From: JAVBSN01 sp031556525
GTDB lineage: Bacteria; Bacillota; Clostridia; Lachnospirales; Lachnospiraceae
Assembly (NCBI GenBank): GCA_031556525.1
Contig: JAVBSS010000011.1
Span: forward strand, 1-64,000
DNA: 64,000 nt
Direction of reading: 5' to 3'
Of this stretch, positions 6,425-15,367 are shown one piece after another (the first letter of the stretch is position 1; each line of letters begins with the position of its first letter). The notes below the pieces were generated by a model. The model was not told the origin of the DNA. It did not search any database and saw nothing but the letters and a program-made list of their open reading frames with translations. A program made the position numbers and the translations under genes.

Positions 6425-8476
6425 ATGAAACATTTAGTAAACAAATTTAATCTGGCACTTTGTTTGGTGTTGGTGCTAGTTGTGGCAAGTGTACCAACAA
6501 TGCCGGTGTTTGCAGCAGGCGGAGCCGTGACAGAGTATGATATTTCAACGGGTGATGTAAACATTACCACGGATGGCGACTACAAGATCACAGGAACAAC
6601 AACAACCAAGAAAATCAAGGTGAGTTCAGGTGTAACAGCGAACATTACGTTAGACAATGTAAGTATTGTCAATTTATATTATACTGCCTTTGATACGGAC
6701 GGTGCGACGGTGAATCTTACACTTTCCGGTACAAATATCTTGGAAAGTGGCTATGCAGAGGCCGGATTATATGTTCCCACCGGTGCAACGTTAACGATTG
6801 ACGGCACTGGCAGTCTTACTGCCATAGGCGGTGAACGTGGCGCGGGAATCGGCGGGTGTGACTATGGTAGTTGCGGCAAGATAACTATAAATGGTGGTAC
6901 TGTCAAGGCACAAGGTGGCCATGATGGTGGTGCGGGAATCGGTGGTGGTGATAGTGGTAGTTGCGGCGAGATAACCATAAATGGCGGAACGGTCACAGCA
7001 CATGCTGGTGGTAGTGATGGTGGAGGTGCGGGAATCGGCGGTGGCCGTGAAGGTAGTGGCGGCACAATTAAAATAACTGGCACGGATACGGTTGTTAATG
7101 CAAAAGGTCATTCGAACGCACACGACATTGGCGCAGGGTATAATAGTTTATCTGGCACAAACAGCACCACCATCACAGGTGGTTCAGTGTTTGCAGCAAA
7201 CAACAAAATCAGTGGCTTCGCATCCTCGTTATACGGTGTAAAGGCCACCGTATACAATAGCTCAAATAACAAAGCAGATGGCGCAACGGTTACCGTTGGT
7301 AACTACAGTGCCAAGTCTGGCGGCAACCTCACCAACACATTTACAGATGGAACGTATGATGAAGGTGTTGCATATCTCTGGGTGCCAGCAAGTGCTACCC
7401 AGATTTCCGCTACTGGAACAAATGTGAATCATAGCGATATCTGGCTAAAGGTAGATAGTACTAGTGCAAGTGCTGTTACAGCAAAAAGCTTACCAAGTGA
7501 GCCTGATGCGCCAACTAGTGTATCTGCGGTGGCAGGTAATGCGCAGGCAACGGTTAGTTTTATCGTACCTAATAATGGTGGCTCAGCTATTACTGGCTAC
7601 ACAGTGACAGCAAGCCCTGGCGGTAAGACGGCAACGGGTACAACCTCGCCGATAACCATCACGGGTCTAACAAACAATGCTGCCTATACATTTACAGTGA
7701 AAGCAACAAATGCGGTAGGCACAGGTGTAGAATCGGCGACTAGTAACTCTGTCACACCTACCACATCCACTGCAGCACTCACTGGTACAGTGAGTATTAG
7801 CGGCACTGGTACTTATGGTCAGACTTTAACGGCTGATATCAGCGGGATTACCTCGAATAATCTTGGTACAATCAGCTATCAATGGAAACGTGGTGGTACA
7901 GCTATCACCGGTGCTACAAGCAGTACCTATAAACTGGTAGCAGAGGATGTAGGTGAGGTGATTACCGTGGATGTTTCGGCGGCCAATTATCCAGGTAGTC
8001 TAACAAGTAAGGGTAAAACAATTGAGAAAGCGGTGCTAACAATCACAGGCTTTGACATATCCAAATCATCCGATGGGAACAATAAAGTGACGGGATTTGG
8101 TACATTGAGTTTTAATGGGCTGCAAAATGGTGAAACAGCATCCGTTGATGCAAGTGCAGTTACCGCAGTATATGATAATGCCAATAGTGGAACTGGAAAG
8201 GCGATTACGTTTAGTGGTAGCTTTGGCATGACTGGTGGTACAGCAAATGCAAGTAATTACACGATCATCCAACCAACAGGTCTAACCGGTACGATTACGG
8301 CAGTGTCAGAGACGTCAGATGATTCAGTAACACCTGACACGCCAGCAACACCAGATGCGTCGAAAACAGCACCAAAGACGGGAAATGAAGATATGTCAAT
8401 GATTTGCTGGATGTTATTGGCATTAGCTGCTGTAGGTAGTATAGTGGTAATAAGAAAAAAGAAACAACTTATATAA
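6425..8476 (+). CDS. Secreted cell-wall-anchored repeat protein with Fn3 and YDG-like domains
   Basis: Starting from the ATG at 6425 (GGGAGG 8 bases before it; the frame opens at 6395), the protein has 683 residues. It has a signal peptide ending PTMPVFAAGG. A region with three glycine-rich repeats (GAGIGG..., ITINGGTV...) near residues 130-220 resembles the Cthe_2159-type carbohydrate-binding fold. A fibronectin type III domain (about 360-450), an Ig-like segment and a YDG-like domain (about 540-635) follow. The C-terminus has APKTG, a hydrophobic segment and RKKK, a sortase signal with A in place of L. It probably binds carbohydrate at the cell surface. It is divergent from, and likely controlled by, the LytTR pair. 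Confidence 0.82.
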   Translation: MKHLVNKFNLALCLVLVLVVASVPTMPVFAAGGAVTEYDISTGDVNITTDGDYKITGTTTTKKIKVSSGVTANITLDNVSIVNLYYTAFDTDGATVNLTLSGTNILESGYAEAGLYVPTGATLTIDGTGSLTAIGGERGAGIGGCDYGSCGKITINGGTVKAQGGHDGGAGIGGGDSGSCGEITINGGTVTAHAGGSDGGGAGIGGGREGSGGTIKITGTDTVVNAKGHSNAHDIGAGYNSLSGTNSTTITGGSVFAANNKISGFASSLYGVKATVYNSSNNKADGATVTVGNYSAKSGGNLTNTFTDGTYDEGVAYLWVPASATQISATGTNVNHSDIWLKVDSTSASAVTAKSLPSEPDAPTSVSAVAGNAQATVSFIVPNNGGSAITGYTVTASPGGKTATGTTSPITITGLTNNAAYTFTVKATNAVGTGVESATSNSVTPTTSTAALTGTVSISGTGTYGQTLTADISGITSNNLGTISYQWKRGGTAITGATSSTYKLVAEDVGEVITVDVSAANYPGSLTSKGKTIEKAVLTITGFDISKSSDGNNKVTGFGTLSFNGLQNGETASVDASAVTAVYDNANSGTGKAITFSGSFGMTGGTANASNYTIIQPTGLTGTITAVSETSDDSVTPDTPATPDASKTAPKTGNEDMSMICWMLLALAAVGSIVVIRKKKQLI

Positions 8477-8489
8477 ATGATAAAGAAAT

Positions 8490-8544
8490 AAAACAAAAAG
8501 GACATTTTCTAAAATAAAATTTTAGAAAATGTCCTTTTTGTTTT
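8490..8544. terminator. Perfect 25-bp inverted repeat, bidirectional terminator
   Basis: Arms 8490-8514 and 8520-8544 are exactly complementary around a TAAAA loop. A- and T-runs at both ends give U-tracts on either strand. It separates the convergent surface-protein and AraC genes. Confidence 0.9.
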
Positions 8545-8545
8545 A

Positions 8546-9331
8546 CTACGGCATCAATGTATTAGGCCTTGTATACCTTAACAACTTATACTCCCTCGGT
8601 GTCATACCAGTTGCCTTCTTAAACTGTTGTATAAAATAACTCTGTGATGAGAACTGGAATGTATAAGCAATCTCTCTGCTAGACTTTCCGTCTATAATCA
8701 TTTTCTTTGCTTCTTGTATTCGTAGATCTAATATATAGTCAGTAAGTGTCTGCCCAACTTCCTTTTTAAACAACTTAGCGTAATAATCTTTGTTATAATG
8801 TGTACCTTGTACCAAATCATCCAAAGTAATCTTGGTATGCAAATTTGCAATAATATATTCAATGCCATCTCGAATGGGTTTAGAATATTCAATGTTTTGT
8901 TTACTGCTACCTACAAGTTCAGTATAACTGTATACTAATTTAGCCAAATACAACAATATATTTTCTGGTATCTTCATTTTATCAATTTTTTGAATTGCTT
9001 CATCACTCATGCTATAAGCTACAGCTTCGGGTGCACCATTAGACATTGCTACACGGCAAACAATGGCAATAACGGATACTGCCATATATTTAAAATGTTG
9101 CAATTCGTCTTTTGATAGTCTTCCGATGGAAAATTTGGTCTTAGGATTGCTCTCGAGTATCCCACGATAATGAGCAACCATCGCATCGGGGTCTCCTGCA
9201 GCAACGAAAGATAAGGCTTCTTTTTCCATTTCAAAGCTAGTTCTGCTGTGCTCACCTTCTTGTTGTTGAAATAGGATGTTGTCATCACCAAAATCTAGCA
9301 GTTTTAAAAAGTCAAACAATTGTATATTCAT
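8546..9331 (-). CDS. AraC-family transcriptional regulator
   Basis: The protein has 261 residues. The last roughly 100 form the double helix-turn-helix of the AraC family (ITLDDLVQGTHYNKDYYAKLFKKEVGQTLTDYILDLRIQEAKKMI..., then FSSQSYFIQQFKKATGMTPREYK). The N-terminal 150 residues are helical and lack a recognisable cupin sugar-binding domain, as in many Lachnospiraceae AraC proteins. It is divergent from a GH3 glycosidase pair across a 213-bp region with two inverted repeats, so local control of those genes is likely. The signal it senses is unknown. Confidence 0.85.
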   Translation of the reverse strand: MNIQLFDFLKLLDFGDDNILFQQQEGEHSRTSFEMEKEALSFVAAGDPDAMVAHYRGILESNPKTKFSIGRLSKDELQHFKYMAVSVIAIVCRVAMSNGAPEAVAYSMSDEAIQKIDKMKIPENILLYLAKLVYSYTELVGSSKQNIEYSKPIRDGIEYIIANLHTKITLDDLVQGTHYNKDYYAKLFKKEVGQTLTDYILDLRIQEAKKMIIDGKSSREIAYTFQFSSQSYFIQQFKKATGMTPREYKLLRYTRPNTLMP

Positions 9332-9416
9332 ACACTACCTCCATAATTTTAAAAATATTGCATAAACTATGAATGCTGTTTTTTATAAAAGATATTATAA
9401 CATAAAGCACTGAATA

Positions 9417-9467
9417 CTGATATATTTATCAGAATGTTTGTATAATATACCACTCTAGGTTGGTATA
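9417..9467. promoter_or_regulatory. Promoter with inverted repeats between AraC and GH3 genes
   Basis: CTGATA-TATT-TATCAG (9417-9432) lies just upstream of a TATAAT -10 element (9441-9446). TATACC (9446-9451) with GGTATA (9462-9467) flanks the likely start site. Both are plausible operator sites for the divergently encoded AraC protein. Confidence 0.5.
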
Positions 9468-9544
9468 CTATGTGTAATAAGTCGTAACTGTCAGAGTCGA
9501 GAAAAAGTTATGGAACATATTCACAGAATGAATAGGAGGATACT

Positions 9545-12280
9545 ATGGGAAGACGAGAACGTAAACAAGAAATAGTTAGTGAAGTAAGAGACTATAAGAG
9601 TGAGCAAAGAAAACGCAAAGACGAAATAAACATGCTACCAACAGAGGAGCAAAGCACTGCTAGGAAAGAGGACAAGGCAGCAGCAAAACAGGCAAAGAAA
9701 GAGCATAAGGAAGAGATAAAGGGCATGCCGAAGGATCAACGTCGCGCTGCAAAGAAACACGATAAAATCTTTCGTAAAGTTAAGAATAGACCTAGAAGAG
9801 CTATTGTATGGTCTATTGTTGGAATAGTAGTAGTATGTGGAATTGTTAAAATAGCACCAATGGTTTCAGATATATCAGGATTGCTTAGCATATCGGTTGA
9901 TTCCAATACACCTGCAGGAGATGAGGCAAGGGCCAATGCAGCTATTGTATCTAAGCAAATAGCTGATGAAGGAATTGTCTTAATTGAGAATGAGAATGAT
10001 GTATTACCACTTGTGGATAACAAAATTAATGTATTTAGTGTAGCTTCTTTCCGTATCAAATATAGTGGTTCGGGTTCAGGTGCATCTAATACATCAGAGG
10101 CTGTTGATTTATATACTGCACTTGATGAAGTTGGAATAGCATACAATCCAGATTTATACGATATGTATGTTGCACAAGGAGTTAACGATGCTAACGAGCC
10201 ATCTACTGGATTAATGCAAATCGCATCATTACTAATGGGTGGAGCAGAAGAAGATGAACCAGAGGTTAGCTATTTAACTGATGATATTATAAGTAATGCA
10301 AAGAATTATAGCGAAACAGCTATGATATTTCTTTCAAGTTCAGCAACAGAGACAGCTGATTTGACAGAAGAAGCTCTATCACCATCGGCTAACAGTATGG
10401 CACTTCTTGATACTGTATGTGCTAATTTTGACAACGTAATAGTAGTTATTAATGCAGGTAATGCATTGCAGTTAGGATTTTTAGAAGAGTATCCATCTGT
10501 TAAAGGTGCTATATGGATAGGAACGCCAGGACCTTATGGATGTCAATCACTTGCTGAAGTTCTTACAGGCGAGATAAATCCATCAGGACGTCTAGTAGAT
10601 ACTTATGCATATGAAGCAAGTTCTGCTCCATCTACAGTTAACTTAGGTGATTATCAATTTGATAATATTGATAATATGGCATTTATCAATTATGAAGAAG
10701 GAATCTATGTAGGTTACAGATTCTATGAGACTTATTTTGCTAATGATGAAAATGCTTACTGGCAAACAGTACAGTATCCATTTGGATATGGTTTAAGTTA
10801 TACAGAGTTTTCATGGGAAGTAGCTAATAATACTTTTAATGAAGACACTATGAAAATAGATGTAAAAGTTACTAATACAGGCGATATGGCAGGAAAAGAA
10901 GTAGTTCAAGTGTACTTTAATCCTCCATATACTGCTGGTGGTATTGAAAAATCTGCTATTGAACTTGCAGGATATGCGAAGACTAAGCTTTTACAACCAG
11001 GTGAGAGTGAGACAGTTACAATTGAATTTGCAACAAGAGATATGAGTTCGTATGACACAACACAAGGTGCTTATGTATTAGAAGAAGGCAATTATAATGT
11101 TTTAGTTAGTCGCAATGTTCATGAATCAGTGGAGACATTAGCTTATGTAGTAGATAGCACAGTAGTATATGATACAGATGATGCAACTGGCACAGAGATA
11201 ACTAATAGATTCGATTATGCTGAGGGAGATTTAACTTATCTTTCTAGAAATGATTGGACTGGAACTTATCCAGATGAAAGCAATCGTAGTTATAGCGCAT
11301 CGGATGAAGTTGCATCAATGTTTGCCGAGACACCAGCTAAGGTTGATGGTGAGGTGCCAACAATGGGCGCTGACAATAATATTGTATTAGCTGACTTAAA
11401 GGGACTAGACTATGATGATCCTATGTGGGATGAATTCTTAGATCAGTTCACTTATGAAGAGATGAGAGAGTTATTTATAGATGGTGGATATAAGACTATC
11501 CCAGTTGAACGATTAGGTGTTCCACAGACTATATTACTTGATGGACCTGCTGGTATTAATAGTTTCTTTAGTGAAGTTGTAGCGGCAGCTTACCCTACAG
11601 AGGTTGTAATCGCTAGTACTTGGAATGATGAGATGGCTTATTTAATAGGTGATGCAGTAGGTGCAGAAGCTGTAGCTTATGGTGTTACAGGTTGGTACGC
11701 ACCAGGTATGAATATTCACCGTACTTCAATGGGTGGACGTAATTTCGAGTATTATTCAGAAGATCCATTGCTATCTGGTAAGATGGCAGCAGCTATGGTA
11801 AATGGTGCACAGAGTCATAATATCTTAGTATTTATTAAGCATTTTGCATTAAACGAGCAAGAAATAAATGCCCGCAAAGGTGTTTCAGTATGGCTTGATG
11901 AGCAAGCGTTGCGAGAGATATATTTAAGACCTTTTGAGATAGCAGTAAAAGAAAGTCAGCCTACAGCGGCCATGTCTAGTTTTATATATGTTGGTTCAAA
12001 ATGGGCTGGTGGTAATCCAGAACTTTTACAAGATGTACTACGCAGTGAGTGGGGCTTTGATGGTCTTGTATCTACCGATGCAGTGCTTGGAAGTTTCATG
12101 GATGCAAATCTTGCACTTCGATATGGAAATGAATTGATGTTAGCGCCACTACCAACTGGAAATAGGTCATACGTTAATGAATTATACAAAGAAGATCCAG
12201 TAGGAGTTGCAACAGGACTTAGAGATCGTACTCATACTACTTGCTATGTAATTGTAAATGACACTAATCTATTCAAATAA
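9545..12280 (+). CDS. Membrane-anchored GH3 glycosidase with reversed domain order
   Basis: The protein has 911 residues. Residues 1-80 are lysine/arginine-rich, and one membrane helix (about 83-105, IVWSIVGIVVVCGIV) anchors it. The C-terminal-type GH3 domain comes first (ADEGIVLIENENDVLPL, about 135-350), then an Fn3-like domain (about 400-510). The catalytic TIM-barrel domain is last (LLDGPAGINSF, GRNFEYYSEDP, KHFALNEQE). D845 in STDAV is the expected nucleophile. This order is known from Ruminococcus albus and Butyrivibrio beta-glucosidases. Enzymes of this type release terminal beta-linked glucose or xylose. The second GH3 gene follows after 18 bases. Confidence 0.88.
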   Translation: MGRRERKQEIVSEVRDYKSEQRKRKDEINMLPTEEQSTARKEDKAAAKQAKKEHKEEIKGMPKDQRRAAKKHDKIFRKVKNRPRRAIVWSIVGIVVVCGIVKIAPMVSDISGLLSISVDSNTPAGDEARANAAIVSKQIADEGIVLIENENDVLPLVDNKINVFSVASFRIKYSGSGSGASNTSEAVDLYTALDEVGIAYNPDLYDMYVAQGVNDANEPSTGLMQIASLLMGGAEEDEPEVSYLTDDIISNAKNYSETAMIFLSSSATETADLTEEALSPSANSMALLDTVCANFDNVIVVINAGNALQLGFLEEYPSVKGAIWIGTPGPYGCQSLAEVLTGEINPSGRLVDTYAYEASSAPSTVNLGDYQFDNIDNMAFINYEEGIYVGYRFYETYFANDENAYWQTVQYPFGYGLSYTEFSWEVANNTFNEDTMKIDVKVTNTGDMAGKEVVQVYFNPPYTAGGIEKSAIELAGYAKTKLLQPGESETVTIEFATRDMSSYDTTQGAYVLEEGNYNVLVSRNVHESVETLAYVVDSTVVYDTDDATGTEITNRFDYAEGDLTYLSRNDWTGTYPDESNRSYSASDEVASMFAETPAKVDGEVPTMGADNNIVLADLKGLDYDDPMWDEFLDQFTYEEMRELFIDGGYKTIPVERLGVPQTILLDGPAGINSFFSEVVAAAYPTEVVIASTWNDEMAYLIGDAVGAEAVAYGVTGWYAPGMNIHRTSMGGRNFEYYSEDPLLSGKMAAAMVNGAQSHNILVFIKHFALNEQEINARKGVSVWLDEQALREIYLRPFEIAVKESQPTAAMSSFIYVGSKWAGGNPELLQDVLRSEWGFDGLVSTDAVLGSFMDANLALRYGNELMLAPLPTGNRSYVNELYKEDPVGVATGLRDRTHTTCYVIVNDTNLFK

Positions 12281-12298
12281 GTTCTATAGAGGAAGCCT

Positions 12299-14704
12299 AT
12301 GAAAAACAAAAATATTATTGAACAAATGACGTTGGAAGAAAAGGCGGGACTTCTCTCAGGCGCAAATTTTTGGAACACAAAAGAAGTTTCCCGTCTAGAT
12401 ATTCCATCGATTATGATTACAGATGGCCCACATGGTTTGCGAAAGCAAGGTGGCAAGGCAGACCATTTGGGACTTAATAAAAGTATACCTGCCACTTGTT
12501 TTCCAACGGCAGCTACTCTTGCAAATAGTTGGGACAGCGCATTATTAGAAAAAATGGGTACACTTCTAGGTGCTGAAGCTGCAGCAGAAGATGTAAATGC
12601 CATCTGCGGGCCAGGTCTTAATATAAAGCGTAATCCACTGTGTGGACGTAACTTTGAGTATTTCTCGGAAGATCCATATCTTGCAGGAAAGCTAGCGGCA
12701 TCTATGGTGCGAGGTATTCAGTCCAATGGAGTAGCAGCTTGCCCTAAACATTTTGCAGTTAATAGTCAAGAGACTAGGCGAATGGTTATTAATGAAGTGG
12801 TCGATGAACGTGCGCTACGAGAGATATATCTTGAAGGTTTCCGTATTGTAGTAGAGGAGAGTAAGCCTAAGACGATTATGACATCTTACAATCAAATTAA
12901 TGGTACCTTTGCTAATGAGAACCAACATCTTATGCAGGATATATTATATGGTGAATGGGGTTTTGATGGAGTTGCTGTAACTGATTGGGGCGGTGAAAAT
13001 GATAGAGTAAAGGGTCTACTTGCAGGCAATCAACTTGAGATGCCATCATCTGCTGGACAGACTGATAGAGAAATTGTTGCTGCTGTGCGAGAAGGCGTAC
13101 TAGATGAAAGTGTAGTTGATGAGAGTGTAGATGCAATATTGAATCTCATTAATGAGACAATGCCGCATATGGGAAAAGGAAGACACTTTGATTATGAAGA
13201 ACATCATAAGGCTGCACGTGAGGCGGCAAGTCAATCCATCGTATTATTAAAAAATGAAGATAATATACTACCATTAAAACCGAAAAGTAGCATTGCTATT
13301 ATAGGTGATTTTGCTGAAAATCCGCGTTATCAGGGAGCAGGAAGTTCGCTCATTAATCCTACTCGTATAGAGAATTCGTTGGATGTATTAACCGAAGAGG
13401 ATTTCGATATAATAGGATATGAGCCAGGTTTTGACAGATACAAAAAGAGTCGCAAGAACAAATTCGATAGAGCAGTAGAGTTAGCGAAGAAGGCTGATAC
13501 AGTATTACTTTTTCTAGGACTTAATGAAAGTCTAGAAGCAGAGTGTATTGATAGGCCACACATGAATTTGCCAGAACAACAATTAGCGTTACTAGAAGCA
13601 GTACGCTCTGTAGCAAAGAAAATAGTAGTAGTACTCTTTGGAGGTGCACCTATTGAAATGCCGTGGGCTAGTGGAGTTGATTCAATATTGCACACATATC
13701 TTGGTGGGCAAGCAGGCGGTGGAGCAATAGCAGATGTAATCACTGGTAGAGTTAATCCAAGTGGAAAGTTGGCAGAGAGTTACCCAATATGCTACGAAGA
13801 TTGTCCTTCTGCACCATGGTTTCCTGGTGAACAGTTAAGTGCGGAACATCGTGAAAGCATATTTATTGGATATAGATACTACGATACTGCTAATATTGAG
13901 GTGCAATGGCCATTTGGGTATGGTTTATCATATACTACTTTTGAGTATTCGGATATATCATTTGATAAGGATACAGTTAGTTTTAATATAAAAAATATAG
14001 GTAAGGTAGCTGGAGCAGAGATTGCGGAGGTGTATATCTCGAAAAAAGATAGTAAAATATTCCGAGCAGAGAAAGAACTTAAAGGATTTGCTAAAGTATT
14101 TTTACAACCGGAAGAAACACAGTCAGTAACAGTTAGCTTAGATGAGCATACGTTTAAGTATTATCATACAGGTCAAAATGCTTGGGTTGAAGAATCTGGA
14201 GATTATGACATTATGGTAGGAGCATCTTCTCGTGATATTCGTCTTTCTTGTCAGACTTCACGTCAAAATGATAGTGAGATTACATCACCTTATGGTAGAG
14301 AGGATTTATCAACTTATTTGTCTGCTGATGTTCATAATGTTTCTGAAAGTGAATTTGAACTTCTTCTTGGGACGAAGATACCAAGGCATACTTGGGATAA
14401 AGAAGCACCGTTAGGTTACAACGATACTATTGGTCAAGGACAATATAAGAAAGGCTTTGCACGTTTTCTATATAATCTTGTGCGACTTGCTCATAAGTAT
14501 TTTACCTTAACTGGTAATGTGATTTGGTCAAATAATGTATATTTTGCTATACATTTGCCTTACCGACAATTGGCTCGAATGACAGGTGGAATTATAGATA
14601 TGCCTATGCTTGATGGTATTCTAGTTATGGTGAATGGACAGTTCTGGAAAGGCCTACGACAAATGATGAAAGCTCGTAAAGTAAAAAGAAAGTTGTCACA
14701 ATAA
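12299..14704 (+). CDS. GH3 beta-glucosidase, usual domain order
   Basis: The protein has 801 residues and no signal peptide. The catalytic domain is N-terminal (MTLEEKAGLLSG, ITDGPHGLR, GRNFEYFSEDP, KHFAVNSQE, nucleophile D229 in VTDWGG). The (alpha/beta)6 sandwich (residues about 310-530) and an Fn3-like domain (about 560-660) follow. An extra C-terminal segment of about 100 residues includes a stretch with basic end (KARKVKRKLSQ). It probably hydrolyses short beta-glucosides inside the cell. It is co-transcribed with the membrane-anchored GH3 upstream and likely under the AraC regulator. Confidence 0.9.
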   Translation: MKNKNIIEQMTLEEKAGLLSGANFWNTKEVSRLDIPSIMITDGPHGLRKQGGKADHLGLNKSIPATCFPTAATLANSWDSALLEKMGTLLGAEAAAEDVNAICGPGLNIKRNPLCGRNFEYFSEDPYLAGKLAASMVRGIQSNGVAACPKHFAVNSQETRRMVINEVVDERALREIYLEGFRIVVEESKPKTIMTSYNQINGTFANENQHLMQDILYGEWGFDGVAVTDWGGENDRVKGLLAGNQLEMPSSAGQTDREIVAAVREGVLDESVVDESVDAILNLINETMPHMGKGRHFDYEEHHKAAREAASQSIVLLKNEDNILPLKPKSSIAIIGDFAENPRYQGAGSSLINPTRIENSLDVLTEEDFDIIGYEPGFDRYKKSRKNKFDRAVELAKKADTVLLFLGLNESLEAECIDRPHMNLPEQQLALLEAVRSVAKKIVVVLFGGAPIEMPWASGVDSILHTYLGGQAGGGAIADVITGRVNPSGKLAESYPICYEDCPSAPWFPGEQLSAEHRESIFIGYRYYDTANIEVQWPFGYGLSYTTFEYSDISFDKDTVSFNIKNIGKVAGAEIAEVYISKKDSKIFRAEKELKGFAKVFLQPEETQSVTVSLDEHTFKYYHTGQNAWVEESGDYDIMVGASSRDIRLSCQTSRQNDSEITSPYGREDLSTYLSADVHNVSESEFELLLGTKIPRHTWDKEAPLGYNDTIGQGQYKKGFARFLYNLVRLAHKYFTLTGNVIWSNNVYFAIHLPYRQLARMTGGIIDMPMLDGILVMVNGQFWKGLRQMMKARKVKRKLSQ

Positions 14705-14732
14705 GATGGTTTGATAAATAAAGTTAAAAGAA

Positions 14733-14769
14733 AATTCTTAGAATAGAATATCTATTCTAGGAATTTTTT
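14733..14769 (+). terminator. Terminator of the GH3 pair
   Basis: AATTCTTAGAATAGA (14733-14747) pairs with TCTATTCTAGGAATT (14751-14765) with one G-U pair, followed by a T-run. The same stem recurs at 63282-63313. Confidence 0.85.
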
Positions 14770-14821
14770 ATTGCTGAATTCTTTATGTTATGGAACTCAC
14801 ATTTTTTATTACAAAAAAGAG

Positions 14822-14865
14822 TTGACATATAATCGCATAGTGTATATATTGGATATATACACTAT
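14822..14865 (+). promoter_or_regulatory. Promoter with palindromic GntR operator
   Basis: TTGACA (14822-14827), 17-bp spacer, TATATT (14845-14850). The perfect inverted repeat ATAGTGTATATA (14837-14848) and TATATACACTAT (14854-14865) with a 5-bp centre covers the -10 element, so bound repressor would block RNA polymerase. The GntR protein encoded next is the obvious ligand. Confidence 0.8.
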
Positions 14866-14932
14866 ACATGGCAGTGGAAAGTAGTGCACATATTTTTCAT
14901 TGTATTTAATTTACGCGTAAAGGAAAAGATAT

Positions 14933-15313
14933 ATGGATATTATTATTTCAAACAGCTCTGGAGTACCACTATATGAGCAGATTGAGGAACAAATTAAAAG
15001 TCAGATTATGACTGGGGAACTTGTAGAGGGAGAGGCTCTTCCGTCTATGCGAGTACTGGCAAAAGACTTGAAAATAAGCATTATTACGACAAAGCGTGCC
15101 TATGAAGATCTTGAGAGGGACGGCTTTATATACTCTGTCACTGGAAGAGGAACTTTCGTAAAAGGGATTAATAGTGATATAGTGCGAGAAAATATGATGT
15201 TTGATATTCAAGAGCTTATGGAAAATGTTGTGGATAAAGCAGTACTTGGAAAGGTCGAATTGGAAGAATTACAAGAGATACTTATACTCCTATATGAAGA
15301 GAAGAATGTATAA
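14933..15313 (+). CDS. GntR-family repressor, YtrA type
   Basis: The protein has 126 residues: an N-terminal winged helix-turn-helix (PLYEQIEEQIKSQIMTGEL, LPSMRVLAKDLKISIITTKRAYEDLERDGFIYSVTGRGTFV) and a short helical dimerisation tail without a ligand domain. This is the YtrA subfamily, whose members repress adjacent ABC-transporter operons. The operator over its promoter suggests autoregulation of the whole operon through 18668. Confidence 0.9.
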   Translation: MDIIISNSSGVPLYEQIEEQIKSQIMTGELVEGEALPSMRVLAKDLKISIITTKRAYEDLERDGFIYSVTGRGTFVKGINSDIVRENMMFDIQELMENVVDKAVLGKVELEELQEILILLYEEKNV

Positions 15314-15367
15314 GTAACGCCTCCTTATTCAGATTAAAAGTCATAAGTTAATATGAAAGGATTTGAA

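Noticed and set aside
6791..7123. Long open frames on the minus strand inside the surface protein gene
   Set aside because: They arise from the glycine-rich repeats of the plus-strand gene and have no ribosome site or plausible composition.
9736..10146. Minus-strand open frame of 136 codons opposite the first GH3 gene
   Set aside because: It lies entirely inside a well-supported glycosidase gene and lacks a start signal.
12244..12603. Minus-strand open frame of 119 codons opposite the second GH3 gene
   Set aside because: Shadow of the catalytic domain coding sequence; no ribosome site.
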